A program made the position numbers and the translations under genes. Of a DNA stretch of 64,000 nt, positions 54,010-64,000 are shown piece after piece. The DNA comes from Lasiosphaeris hirsuta (lineage: Eukaryota > Ascomycota > Sordariomycetes > Sordariales > Lasiosphaeriaceae), in NCBI GenBank assembly GCA_030549175.1, contig JAUKUA010000003.1, forward strand, positions 62,001-126,000, read 5' to 3'. How positions within the stretch are numbered: the first letter of the stretch is position 1; each line of letters begins with the position of its first letter. The notes beneath the pieces are model-generated. The model was not told where the DNA came from, made no database searches, and saw only the letters and a list, made by a program, of their open reading frames with translations.

Positions 54010-57000
54010 ATGTATTGCCTAGCACCAGCTGAAGACGCTGGTCTAGCTGCGATCTTGTATCAAGTCCACCACGTCTTTCTCCCGCCACAGCTCCCCCAGG
54101 AAGATGACGGAGACTTAGCCCATGAGAGAGAGCTTCTGGGTGCTATATTGAATGCCATGTCAAAATTCCGAGGCTGCTTTTCCCAGGCCCCGAGACCGGA
54201 GCTCGAATATGCCGAGAGGATGGTACGAAATTTGATCGAAATGAGAGATCCTCATGGATTCCTCGACCCACATGTGCTCAGGGAAAGAATTTTGACGCTG
54301 AGGCCTCTGGGTAAGTGAACACCCCCCCTTCCTTGCCAGCTCTTCGCCTCTTGTCCCCACAGCGAGCTCAACTTCTGAGCGTCTATGCAGACACGTTAGC
54401 GGTACATGTCACACGACAAAATGCAGGCCTCCTAGTTAGGAGATCGGACGACGAGTATATTTTCGAATCGATGGAGCTCCTGGCCCGTGATGACGATGTG
54501 ATAGCATGCAAAGGGCGACTCACCAGACTGTTTCCCGGCCCATCCGTCGCTATCGACGCTAGCCGCATCACCGATGACAGCTTCTGCTCGGTCCTCGTCG
54601 ACACGTTGGTCAGGCTCGACCGAGAAACCGAGTCTGATTACAGCAACTGCTCCGAAACGAACAAGAAAGACGGCGGGCATTCCCGAAAACAGGTCGGCAA
54701 TTGGTCGGACACTGTGAATCCGCGGCTCATAACCGGGATGCTGGTGACCGTGCTGCGGGCGATCGGTTGTCAAAAGGCCGTGCCAAGCATCCGCAAGCAT
54801 ACGCGGGAAGAGGTGTTGCTCCGTGAGGGCGGTCTAACACCTTGGCGCAGGTCGCCTCTGTGGCTGCTCGTCCGCGTATCGCTGCAGCTCATCCTTAGCC
54901 GGTTCGCGCGTGCGTTAAAGTCACCGGATTCCCTGTACAAGCCCTTCATGGTATACCTGATGTCATGTGTGTTGAGCAACGCTACAGAGCGTCACATCCC
55001 GCACGACGTCCTCTACATCATGGCGGCCAAGATCTCCCGGCGGGTGCTGAAGATGGGTCCCTCGGAATTGGCACCTTGGCTCCCTGACGTTGAAGAGTCC
55101 ATGGGCAGGGTGGATTCTGTCCTGAAAGAGGGCTGGGATATGGTGGTGTGTCGAGAACAAGAGTCCTTGGACCTATCCGAGTTGTCCGACTTGGACTTTC
55201 AAAGGGACAGCGCCTTGAGCTCGCGGGGACTCCATCGGTACCTGGACCAGGCCAGCCGTCCGCCACCGCCAGACAGTCTCGATAGCCCTCGGAACTTGAA
55301 TCCACCCGGACACCAGTTTCAGAGGAATGAAGGTCATTATTTACCGCGAGCGAGGTTTACAAAAGATTCAGGGCTAACCTTCTTCGAGCTCGCTGACTTC
55401 GAGCACTCAATGAAGACGTTCCTCTGCACCGATGCCAAGCCTGTCATTCAGGACTCGGTGCAAGAACTCGTGGATGCAGCCTTTCCTATCCTGGGGTTCC
55501 GCTGCGAGATGGAAGTCGGCGACGATATCTCAGTTTACGCACAATTCCCCATCAGCTCGGAGAAGAGCGAAACCCGCCTGGTGACGATCGAGCCCGCTCC
55601 GTTCCAGCAAGCGATGAAGTGCCATCTGACCACTATGCGCCTCCTCGACCACCGCCGCCCCGCGTTCGAGGCTCTCTCGTACGTCTGGGGTGACTCGAGC
55701 AAAGCTAAAATGATTCGACTCGACGGACACCTGTTCGGTGTCACCGAGAATCTCGCTGCCGCTCTCCAGTACCTGCGGTCGCCTAGCGAAGAAAGAGTTG
55801 TGTGGATCGACGCCATCTGCATCAATCAGAGAGACAAGTCGGAGCGGTCTGCCCAGGTCCGGCTCATGGGCGATATATACCGCAGTGCCACGCGTGTCAT
55901 CTCTTGGCTCGGCAAGTCCATCGCTCCTGAAATGAAGGTGGCAAGGAGCTTTCTCAACCAGGTGAGGAGCGCCGGAGACCTGGAGAGAATCATAGGCAGC
56001 GCGATGCGCAAGTCCGAGAGGTACACTGCGCAACGAGTAACGGAGGCCTGGGAAGGTGTGGATGCAATCGAGAAGTGTTTCCGAGGGGCTACGACCAATT
56101 TGGAGAGGCAGGTTTACAAGCCACTGCCGTACTGGCACCGGATATGGATCACCCAGGAGATCAGGCTTGCCAGGTCCCGCGTTTTCCAGAGTGAAAACAT
56201 CACCATACAAGGGGGCGAGATTGAAAATTACTGCTCTGGAAGCCGCGAGCTCACTGGGTTCCTGATGGAATTCGGAGAGGAGCACCTCCCTAGCCGCCGT
56301 GCGCCGCCAGATCTGGAGAATAAGGGGAAGAGAGGCTGGAAATTGCTCCAGCTTAATTCCAACATGCTACGCCTAGAGTGGCTTAGATATGGCTCTCCAA
56401 CGCCCCTAGGGTCAGACTTGCACCAGGAGACCTTACTAGCGCTGCTCGAAACCGGGAGGCATAAAAGTGCCACCGACCCAAGAGACAAAGTATTTGGTCT
56501 TCTTGGTCTCGTGGATCCGGCAACGGCTCGCCATTCCGGATTGAAAGTCGACTACCGAAGACGCACACGGGATGTCTATATCGGAGCGGCCCAGGCTGCT
56601 ATCGAGTCAACACGCAATCTCGATATCATTTATTCTCGCGGCTCGGCCAAGTCTTCCCCCGAGCTTTTTCTGCCGTCTTGGGCACCAGATTGGAGCATCG
56701 AAGACGGTGAAGGATACCAATCTTTCTTTGCAGGCATGCAAAGCGAGATACCGCCCACGAATCCCACACAATGCGAGACGAAGTTCATACTAGACGAAGG
56801 TGCAGAGACCCTCTCTGCTCGTGGATTCTGCTTTGGTGAAGTTATCGGCTCATGCTCGCACCGAATGGGAGGCCTAGACTGGGAGTCCAACATTCGCGGA
56901 CGTGTGCAATGCTACGGTACGTTAGCCAACTTTGCGTCGCCGCTGAAACTGTCCAAGGATGGCTTTGCCAACACCAGCCTCCTCCCAGCCCACGGGAACC

Positions 57001-57404
57001 GTCTCGACGAGTTCAAAGAAACGCTGTTGAATTATCTGCAAGACGGCAAGGCAACAGAGGATCCTGAATATCTGGCACTGAAAGAGCTCGATTTGGACGA
57101 GCTGGACGTGATCGTTTCCGTTGAAAGTTACAAGTCCACGCCGGAAACAATCGCAGTGGCTCGGCGGCTCGATGATGTGTCTGGCACCAGCGACCAGGGG
57201 GCTGTCATCGGGTTATGTCCGGATGCAGAGAAAGGGGATTTAATCTGCCTTTTCCTCGGCTGTAGCAGACCTGTTGTGCTGCGCGAGGTCGGTCAGTGCT
57301 TTGAGGTTGTGGGCGCGTTTGTAAGCTGTGACTCGATTTTTCGGCATCTCATCGACGATGGCTTGGGGCCTCTAGGTGACCTGCGGTGGTTCGACCTCCG
57401 ATAA
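54010..57404 (+). CDS. HET-domain protein with a DUF3638-family N-terminal region, about 1,112 aa
   Basis: ATG 54010 is chosen over the upstream GTG-opened frame. Exon 1 (54010-54310) ends at a strong GTAAGT donor. Joining at 54367 (GAG acceptor, 56-nt intron) keeps the frame (1,113 codons). The CAG four bases earlier would not, and a 29-nt intron would fit but is very short, so the junction is uncertain. Residues about 15-35 read HHVFLPPQLPQEDD, and later come VTRQNAGLLVRR, RRSPLWLLVRVSLQL and YKPFMVYLMS. These are the features that open DUF3638 proteins. From about 530 a canonical HET domain follows: ALSYVWGD, VVWIDAICINQRD, then WHRIWITQEIRLARS. HET domains trigger cell death on non-self fusion. 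The DUF3638 part stops where the minus-strand gene's begins, implying a split ancestral gene. Confidence 0.8.
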
Positions 57405-58123
57405 TTCTCTAGGGAGTATTTCTCTTGATATTAGTAACATATATCTCGGTTGTCTGGTAGAAAGGAGTGCCTAAGCCGTGTTCCGTGCCTGATGGGGACG
57501 ACGATCGTAAAGAACCTCGGTGACTTCGACATGAGACAACTTGAACCCAACACAAAAACAAACCAAATCCTGTTTCCCAAGCCATGTGTAAGCGGAACCT
57601 GGAAGGCACGGAATTCATCTTCCATCCAAAGCTGAATGAGGAGCACGTGCACTGTCCGGTACGTCTTTCAATTACTCATTCAAACCCATTTTTGACCAGT
57701 TTGTTCAGTGGACGGGGGATGAACTGCTATTCGTCCGTCGGGCTCTGTATAACTTCGGCCCTGCCATCTTCCCGCCCTACCTTGAAGGCAACCACAATTG
57801 ATGATTTGTCTCGTGCCGTCCGGATTTCCACCTGCGCAAAATAGACAGCGCGTTAGGCTAGTGTCTAGGCAATCTCCTCACTGAGGAGATTCTTTTCACC
57901 CCGAGCAGGATGCAGCGACAAGAAGCGGGAGCCACTAATTCCACACCTTCACTGAAAGGGGATAGCGGACACCAAGTGGTGACGACCTAGCTCAGACTCA
58001 GCAGTCCTAGAACACCTTAGATTATGAAAAGCTCTGGGATAACTAGATGAAAATTGACGCAAGTTTCCCAATGACACTTTGCCTTTATAACCACCACTCC
58101 AGGCTTTTCGGCGTCTGGAGAGT
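57405..58123. other. Intergenic, no gene seen
   Basis: 3' flanks of the HET gene and of the minus-strand peptide gene. Short frames only. Confidence 0.4.
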
Positions 58124-58538
58124 CTAGCCATAGCGGCAGTTGCAGACGCACCTGTCACCATCGTACTGTGCCCCATTCAAGCACACATTAGCAAACCCAT
58201 CACCAAGAAGACAGCGGCAAGCAAAAAGATCACCCACCTTAGAGTTGCCGCAATGAAGGTAGCCATTGCAACCAGCCGCTCGGCAACACTGGTCGACGCA
58301 AGCTATCGTACGGTTTTAGCGAATGCCACTATTGGGTTGTATTGGTCCTGGGAAAGGGAAGATCTTACCGCTATAAGTGCAGGCTCTCTTGTCCTATTCG
58401 TCACCGCATCAGTGATCAATGCGATTGCAGCAAGATCTAGAAGACACTTACAAGAGTGACGCCTTCAGCGACAGCTGGCTCTGCGACCGGCTCAGGCATA
58501 GCCGAGACAAGGCTAGTGAGGACAGTGAAGAAACGCAT
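58124..58538 (-). CDS. Secreted cysteine-rich defensin-like peptide precursor, 72 aa, four exons
   Basis: Exons 58538-58452, 58393-58369, 58302-58238 and 58165-58124 give 219 nt (73 codons). All three introns (58, 66 and 72 nt) have GTAAGT, GTAAGA or GTGGGT donors and TAG or CAG acceptors, with matching phases. The precursor starts MRFFTVLTSLVSAM (signal peptide), passes an acidic Pro/Glu/Ala propeptide and a Lys-Arg site (residues 31-32, Kex2-type). It releases about 40 residues with nine cysteines. Their spacing includes CxxxC (CVDQC), GYLHCG, and a terminal CVCNC, compatible with a cysteine-stabilised alpha-beta (defensin-like) fold plus extra cysteines. The odd cysteine count leaves one unpaired or dimerising. 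Likely antimicrobial or effector-like; the role is inferred. Confidence 0.72.
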
Positions 58539-60728
58539 TTTGAAAGGGTTTTGACTGTCGAGTGTTTTTTGTAGACGGCAGCTAGATATCAGATAGACGA
58601 CCAGGCAGCTCCTCGTTTGTCCTCTGTTTTTATGGGGTTTGCTGGGGGGCAGTATTCAATATAAGAATAGGGGGAAATTCGGAGGGTTAGGGTTTTATGT
58701 ATGTTTTTTTTTTTTTTTGACCTCGCGCCCCCCCCCCACCTCGCGCTCCACAAATGTTGTGCACACGCGCCATGCCACGCAGCCCCACCATGCAATCCAT
58801 ACAAGCCAAAACTTTTTCGCGAAGCTATTGCCATTTTTACACTCTCTTCACCAAAACCACCAACAATTGAAGGCCGGTCGCCACGCAATACCACGATCTC
58901 TGTTGCTGATGAAATTTACAGAGCCGATTGCGCGTATCGAAAAGCTTCTACTCCGAAATTCCCAACAATTTTGGTGCACTACAACAAGATTTGCGCTATG
59001 ATTATGTCCAATAGCCAGCTTTCTGCTGGGGGCGGTAATAGTTGTGACGGGCTGAGCCCTGGTGCAGCCTCTGCGACCCTCAGCCGTAGCGCCGGCAACC
59101 CCCTGACCCCTGAACGAAGCCATTCCCAGAATCGTCAACACACACACAGACCACACCACTAAACTACAACGGGGCGCGCGACGGCTCTGGAATCTTCGGT
59201 CTCCCCCTGATCGAAGCAACGCGGTCATGTATATAAACAGAGGCCCTCTCACGACGCCTCTCTTCCTCTCCTTCCTTTTCCTTATGTTTTGCGTGCTCGT
59301 AGAGTAGGCCTAGCTAGTTGCAACACACTACCTTGCCCGTTACGATATTAATGGTATAGGTTTGAAATTGATTTGATTGGATCCTTTTGGTTTGTTTTGG
59401 GGTTGTTTGGTAAGGTATAGGTTGCTCAGCTTTGATAGGGCTTTCGGGCCGAGTTACACGCATATCTAGTATGCGTGTACGTTGTAATTGGAACTGTTGC
59501 CTGGGAGTTATCCTTATAGATTATGCGCCGTCTGTTTTCCATTGATAGGAAAGTTTAGCCGGGGGGGGCTGAAAAGGGGCATCTGAGGCTGTGCGGCGGC
59601 GGTGTACGGGATTACCGCAGTTCAGGGAAGAATCAGGGAGAGCTCAGGACAAATCAGCCACAGCCCACCCCAGCTCAGGATTACAAACGAAAAAGGAAAT
59701 TTCGTGTGCCTAGATTGGTCTCAGATAACCAGGCTGTTACCTTACCGCTCGGTAAGGACGTTCCGTTGGGCGCAGCACGCACTCCCTGCACCGCACGCCA
59801 GAGCTTTAGCCTCTAGTTGAAGGTAGTACAGGAAATGCTGCCCACGAAGATTTTTGCATTGAAGAAGCTGGTATTCCATAAGCACTTTTAGTAAAGAAAC
59901 GGAAAGGAATAATTTACAATAGACAACAATATAGTACAACAGGATGCTCAACATATCAGGCCTTAGTCCTCTTGTCGCGGCCGTTTTCCATGCCTCCTAC
60001 CCTTCCACGTCAACTTGTCGGCGCCTTGCTTGCAAGTTGAGCGTCTTGATCCATCTCTTGAGCCCCTCATTTAATGCCCCTCATTTTATGCCGACTTGGC
60101 CCTGTCCACATATCTGTCAAGCTTCCCCATGAATATATCGAGATTCACCCTCCATAGAACACAATGCCATTCAACTTCTCATTCTTGATTCATTGTCATT
60201 CACACTACCTCATATACACAATTACGTAATCTTCCCTGCCCGTCCAATGGCTGCATTAGGAAAACTCAAAAGTGGAAGATGAGCCTCATTTCTTATGTCG
60301 ACGTCGACTCGTTTTCTAACGTTGTTGCTGGGATCGTGAACCCACCGGTGTGAGGGTCAAATTGAAGGCGCGAGGAGCAATACATGACAGCATCTGTGCA
60401 GCAGCAGCTATCTGCGGATTTCGGCATCTCCAGTGGGATTAGCGAGTTACCAATCTACTTTCTCATCAGCAATCCGCCAGTAAATCTTTTTTAAGAGATA
60501 TAATAATACAATCGTTAAAACGGCCCTCATGTTTTCCCGCTGATCCTGATAATTTCTCCACCTACAGACTCTAGGTTCCTAGCCTGCAGGACAGGAGGGT
60601 CGGAACCTAGTAGCGGGCACGTGCCCTGCCCCGGGAGGGCCACAGCGCTGCCGATAGCACCAGTCCAATGAATGGCAGCGTTGGCGACTATGAGTGACAC
60701 GTCCTCGATCTAACGCCGGGCTCTCTCT
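58539..60728. other. Gene-poor, partly A+T-rich region
   Basis: Contains a T-tract followed by a C-tract near 58705-58740. No supported gene. Confidence 0.4.
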
Positions 60729-61079
60729 TCACGACCACCAACCGAACATTGAGGTTAGGTCCGGGCTGTGCTCGCCATCTTGCGTCAAGTGCTCGTCTTT
60801 ATGTGCCTTCGTTGGGGTCTTCTTAGCGAAGTTCTTCGGGGCCATATTGGCCTTCAAGACACGGGTACCGGGCAAGGACGTAGCGAAGGTCGGAGTATCG
60901 GTAACAGGAGCGGGGATTTCGGTTGGAGTGTCAACTTGGACTACCGCGTGCTGTTGGGTGCGTCTCGCTTGCGCGGCCTGGTGATTGTTGCGCCGGACGG
61001 CACTGTGCTGGCAGCCCTCTTCCACTGCGAGCTCCGCACCATGGACGCTGTGGCCGTCGCTGGGTTTGCAGGAGCTCAT
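60729..61079 (-). CDS. Small hypothetical protein, 116 aa, weakly supported
   Basis: A single open frame begins MSSCKPSDGHSVHGAEL. It is Thr/Pro/Lys-rich in the middle (TPTEIPAPVTDTPTFATSL, then basic KNFAKKTPTK). It has no domain, no signal peptide and no neighbour that gives context. The plus strand is also partly open here, so this may not be a gene. Confidence 0.25.
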   Translation of the reverse strand: MSSCKPSDGHSVHGAELAVEEGCQHSAVRRNNHQAAQARRTQQHAVVQVDTPTEIPAPVTDTPTFATSLPGTRVLKANMAPKNFAKKTPTKAHKDEHLTQDGEHSPDLTSMFGWWS

Positions 61080-61349
61080 AATGGCTAAATTGATGATGGT
61101 ATTCTGGTGGATGTGGGACGTGGCGGTAATCGTGTGCAGGGGCGGGTGTTGGGGGAGGGAGTAAAAAAATCAGGACAGAAACGTGGGTACTGTGAATAAT
61201 AATTGCTTGGGGCTGGGTTCCTTCACTGGAGATTGCCTGGGGATTTAGGAGCCAGGTATAAGATCGGATGGAAAATCACCATTCCCGTCACCCAAGTGCC
61301 CTGCTGCATTTTGACAGTGAATGCGCTATAGGAGGAACGTCAATATTCT

Positions 61350-63260
61350 CACCCGCGCCTTAGACAACAACCAACGCGTGGGTAGCGTCCCTCGCCAAAA
61401 TCTGCGTCGGGGTTTCGAACCCGATCAAAGGAAAAACCACCGACATCCTCGCTATCAAGCTCGCTAAGTTTTGGATGGATATCGAGGAGTGGGCTGATGG
61501 ACCGTGGTACACCCATGAACGTTGACGTTGCCAAAGCTCGCAACGATTGCGCTATGAGGGCAAAAGAAGTACCAAGTCGTCCTCCGATCTTTCGGGCTCG
61601 GGGCCATCTGGCTCGCAACCATCGGACAAACCTGCCCATCGTAGGTGCAGGGCTCTCCACTTATATATTTGATCCTGTGGCTTCCAGCAAGTCAGGCCGA
61701 GCCCTGAAGCAATCCGCCACTTCATTGAATTTTTGGGGGACTGAGACAGCATAGGTATTGAGAATTTGAGAAAGGTACAAAGCTAGTTTGCGTTGTTGTT
61801 GACTGCGTTACAGTGCAGCGCTTCTTGGGGGTGCCCTTGTCGAAGAGGAAGAGCGAAGCGATGTAGTCGGTCTTTAGGGTCCGGGCTTTAGAACCCATGG
61901 CATAAGCTGAGCTGAGCTGAGCCGGGGTGGGACGGGAAGGAAGCTGGTGGGGGTAGCCGTATTTCTTTGGCGAGCTTGCCCGTTGAGGGGTGTTCGGTGA
62001 CACCGTTGGTGTTCTTGTCGTTGACATACATTTTGACGATGCGACGTCTCAACGTTGTCCGTACATGGCTCTTCATGCTTCTTCATGTACTCCTCCCGTG
62101 CTTCTCCCCAAACTGGGCCGCAACCTCCATCGTTTGCTAGGCTCAGACGGCATTGTCGTTGATGGGGGTCCTTTGGGGGGCGACTTTTGCGCTGGACTGT
62201 GATAATGTTGATGTTGTGGCGAGAGTGGCCCTGAGTGGAAGAGGGTGCGTGAGATTATGGGTTGCGAGGGTGGCTCTGTGGAGTACCCTGATCTCGTAAT
62301 CCTCGCCGTCAATGTCATCTGCCTCGCTGTCTATGGATGGACTCTTCTGCATCTGACAGAATAAGTCCTTTGTAAGGCCCAACAAACTTATTGCCGTTCT
62401 TGTCGCTATCATCGCCATCATTGGCGACGGGAGTCATGTGGATGTGTGCTGGCGGTAGCCAGGTGCTCAGTACGGGCGGTCTCGGGCCTTGTATCGTGCA
62501 TAAGGATCTCGCCAGGAGTACCGCAGAAAGATACGCTCCAAATGTCGGTAGGCTACGGACTTACACGCCTCGTATGGAGTGGGGGGGCGGGCAGCACGGT
62601 GGTGACTTTCTGTGTCGTAATTCTGTCACACTGGGAAAAACGGGTGGAATCGGTAAAAGAGGTGTAGAATTGCTTGTCATATCTAAAAGAAACACAATAG
62701 GTTAGAGGGTGCTATCTCAGAGGTTTTCATGATCTTGTCAAAGTGTTTAGGGTCTAGACACCGGAACCTCGGTGAGGCCGAGCAGTCTGCTGGGTTCCAG
62801 ATGAACCGGGTGTACCCAGAGCTTCGACTGCATCCTTTTGAAAGGGCCTTTTTCGTGACCGGGCTACTGCTTGACATATTCATGGTCGCTATTGACTCTG
62901 CTTTGGCCGTGAATGTTGGCCTCACCTGCTCAAGGCATAGTTGCCGCCATCTGATAAGTCGGGCCTGAATGTTTGAGTCGCTTCTTCAGAATCAGTAGAC
63001 GGGCGGCCTCTATGTGGGTTGAGAGGCGAGACCTTGCATCGTGGTTAGCGAAGCGTTTTGGGAGGGTTCGCGGGGCCTGGGTTGCAAATGGTGGTCCCAC
63101 GAACCAACTTCGCGACCTCGGGATGGTATGCCACGTTGTGTGTTGTCGGAATGAAGCCCAAGAAAAAGATGTGGATACCGTGCTGATAACGTGCGGTACC
63201 GCGGGGAGATAGTATAGGTAAGGGGCTAAGGAGTTGTCTGAGAGATTGAAAGGGTGTCAA
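61350..63260 (-). pseudogene. Decayed coding region(s), unknown family
   Basis: Coding-like pieces on the minus strand lie in shifting frames: YHPEVAKLVRGTTICNPGP near 63150-63100, IEAARLLILKKRLKHSG near 63000, KKALSKGCSRSSGYTRFIW near 62850, SIDSEADDIDGEDYEI near 62320, and GRLGTSFALIAQSLRAL near 61560. Stops and shifts separate them. Together they look like a dead gene or several fragments; no family is recognised. Confidence 0.3.
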
Positions 63261-63441
63261 GATGTAGATATGTATATATAGACGAAGGAAAGAAACACCA
63301 TATGATGCAAGATAAGTACGCCGAGAAGGTGGGAGAGAGATGATGCCCGGAGATGATGTCCATCATGAAATTGACCAAGCAGATGCCCCAAGGTTAGGTG
63401 TCCATATCAGCCCCTTTCAACACCACTCCCATGACCTACAC

Positions 63442-63783
63442 TCATGTCCGACTGAATCCGATGACGCTTCCGGCCGAAGATGGAGCGCGCGTCTCTGATA
63501 TGCCGACGTTGGTCTCGCCAGGGGTGGACAGTCGTAGTCTCTGCAGTTCCTCGAGTTGTGCCATTGTCTCGTCTAAATCTTTGCCGGCCTCCTCTAGGTT
63601 TAGCACAGCACTCTCGATTTTGTGACTGACGCTTTCGATTTGACGGCAAATGATGCCCAGTACGGTGCTGCCGCGTATCGTGCTGCCGCATGTCGTGCTG
63701 AGGCTCACCTGTGCGGCAGACGCTTGGGAGCCTGCCGCGGCCGACGGGATCTGCGCTACGCTGGTGGGTGTTTTGAAATCCAT
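63442..63783 (-). CDS. Small helical protein, 113 aa (5' exon possible)
   Basis: Starting at the ATG of MDFKTPTSVAQIPS, the frame contains an Ala/Ser-rich lead and then a long amphipathic helix (CRQIESVSHKIESAVLNLEE, continuing to MAQLEELQRLR), and ends SVIGFSRT. A 66-nt intron (63798-63863) could add a short upstream exon from 63933, but that overlaps a different coding-like frame. The heptad-like helix is reminiscent of N-terminal modules in fungal NLR-type proteins; this is weak inference. Confidence 0.45.
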   Translation of the reverse strand: MDFKTPTSVAQIPSAAAGSQASAAQVSLSTTCGSTIRGSTVLGIICRQIESVSHKIESAVLNLEEAGKDLDETMAQLEELQRLRLSTPGETNVGISETRAPSSAGSVIGFSRT

Positions 63784-63913
63784 CGCGTTTCGCTGCTCTG
63801 GCAAGATGTTGCGAGTTGATTTTGCTTGTGTGCGGAGATAAGAAAAACGAGGCGGTGACCTACCTTGATCTTGGCAAGGGAGTTCTGGGGTTTTGCTGTG
63901 CGCTGCAGGATGC

Positions 63914-64000
63914 CTAGCCCTTGGTGTGGACATCTGGAGGCAGAATCTCGTCCTTGTCCAAGTTGGCGTGTGGGTTCAGCGGGTGAAAGATGGGTATTCC
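63914..64000 (-). CDS. C-terminal tail of a gene entering from the right edge
   Basis: The minus-strand frame reads FHPLNPHANLDKDEILPP and stops at TAG 63914-63916. It is open to the window edge and looks coding. Too short to identify. Confidence 0.35.
   Translation of the reverse strand, partial: GIPIFHPLNPHANLDKDEILPPDVHTKG

Noticed and set aside
54311..54339. 29-nt intron in the plus-strand HET gene
   Set aside because: It keeps the frame but is far below usual fungal intron length; the 56-nt alternative is preferred though its GAG acceptor is weak.
1..64000. Search for tRNA, rRNA and CRISPR arrays
   Set aside because: No cloverleaf with conserved T-loop, no rRNA-like stretch and no regularly spaced repeats were seen by eye; a covariance-model scan was not possible.

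Overview
The window is nuclear DNA of a filamentous ascomycete (Pezizomycotina, probably a Sordariomycete). Genes are split by short GT-AG introns (about 55-125 nt) whose phases close exactly when joined. Fungal families are present (MYND finger, MBOAT_2 acyltransferase, HET domains, giant DUF3638/DUF3645 ATPase), and mobile-element relics carry transition-type decay resembling repeat-induced point mutation (RIP). No rRNA, tRNA or CRISPR array was seen.

Layout. 1-1652: a MYND-finger gene broken by a stop and a frameshift. 2380-3175: a long inverted-repeat element. 3997-26391: the main feature, a Tc (ABC) toxin-type locus of bacterial ancestry. It holds a fused TcB-TcC protein (minus strand), a 197-aa unknown, an 826-aa eight-exon protein, and, divergent from these, a 2,897-aa TcA with one intron. 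27028-34559: small genes and broken ones (an unknown decayed gene, a 302-aa unknown, a multiply frameshifted sugar O-acetyltransferase, an intact MBOAT_2 acyltransferase with a GC-AG intron, a 197-aa cysteine-containing protein). 34560-42600: gene-poor DNA with decayed exons, a 1.44-kb Tc1-type transposon and transposase/rhodopsin fragments.

42665-57404: two large head-to-head genes. The minus gene (about 3,555 aa) carries the middle and C-terminal parts of a DUF3638/DUF3645 ATPase fused to a degenerate HET domain. The plus gene (about 1,112 aa) carries what looks like the missing N-terminal part of the same family fused to a canonical HET domain. The ancestral protein therefore seems to have been split by a rearrangement, each part now joined to an incompatibility-type domain.

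57405-64000: mostly sparse or decayed DNA, but it contains a four-exon gene for a secreted, dibasic-processed, cysteine-rich defensin-like peptide (58124-58538) and a small helical protein near the right edge.

How the genes may work together: in bacteria TcA forms the receptor-binding pore and TcB-TcC the cocoon that encloses and releases a cytotoxic C-terminal domain. Both parts are present here with intact frames, so a functional complex is possible, with the 826-aa and 197-aa neighbours as candidate accessory proteins. The HET pair suggests a second theme of self/non-self recognition. All gene models come from reading frames and splice signals only; no database search was possible.
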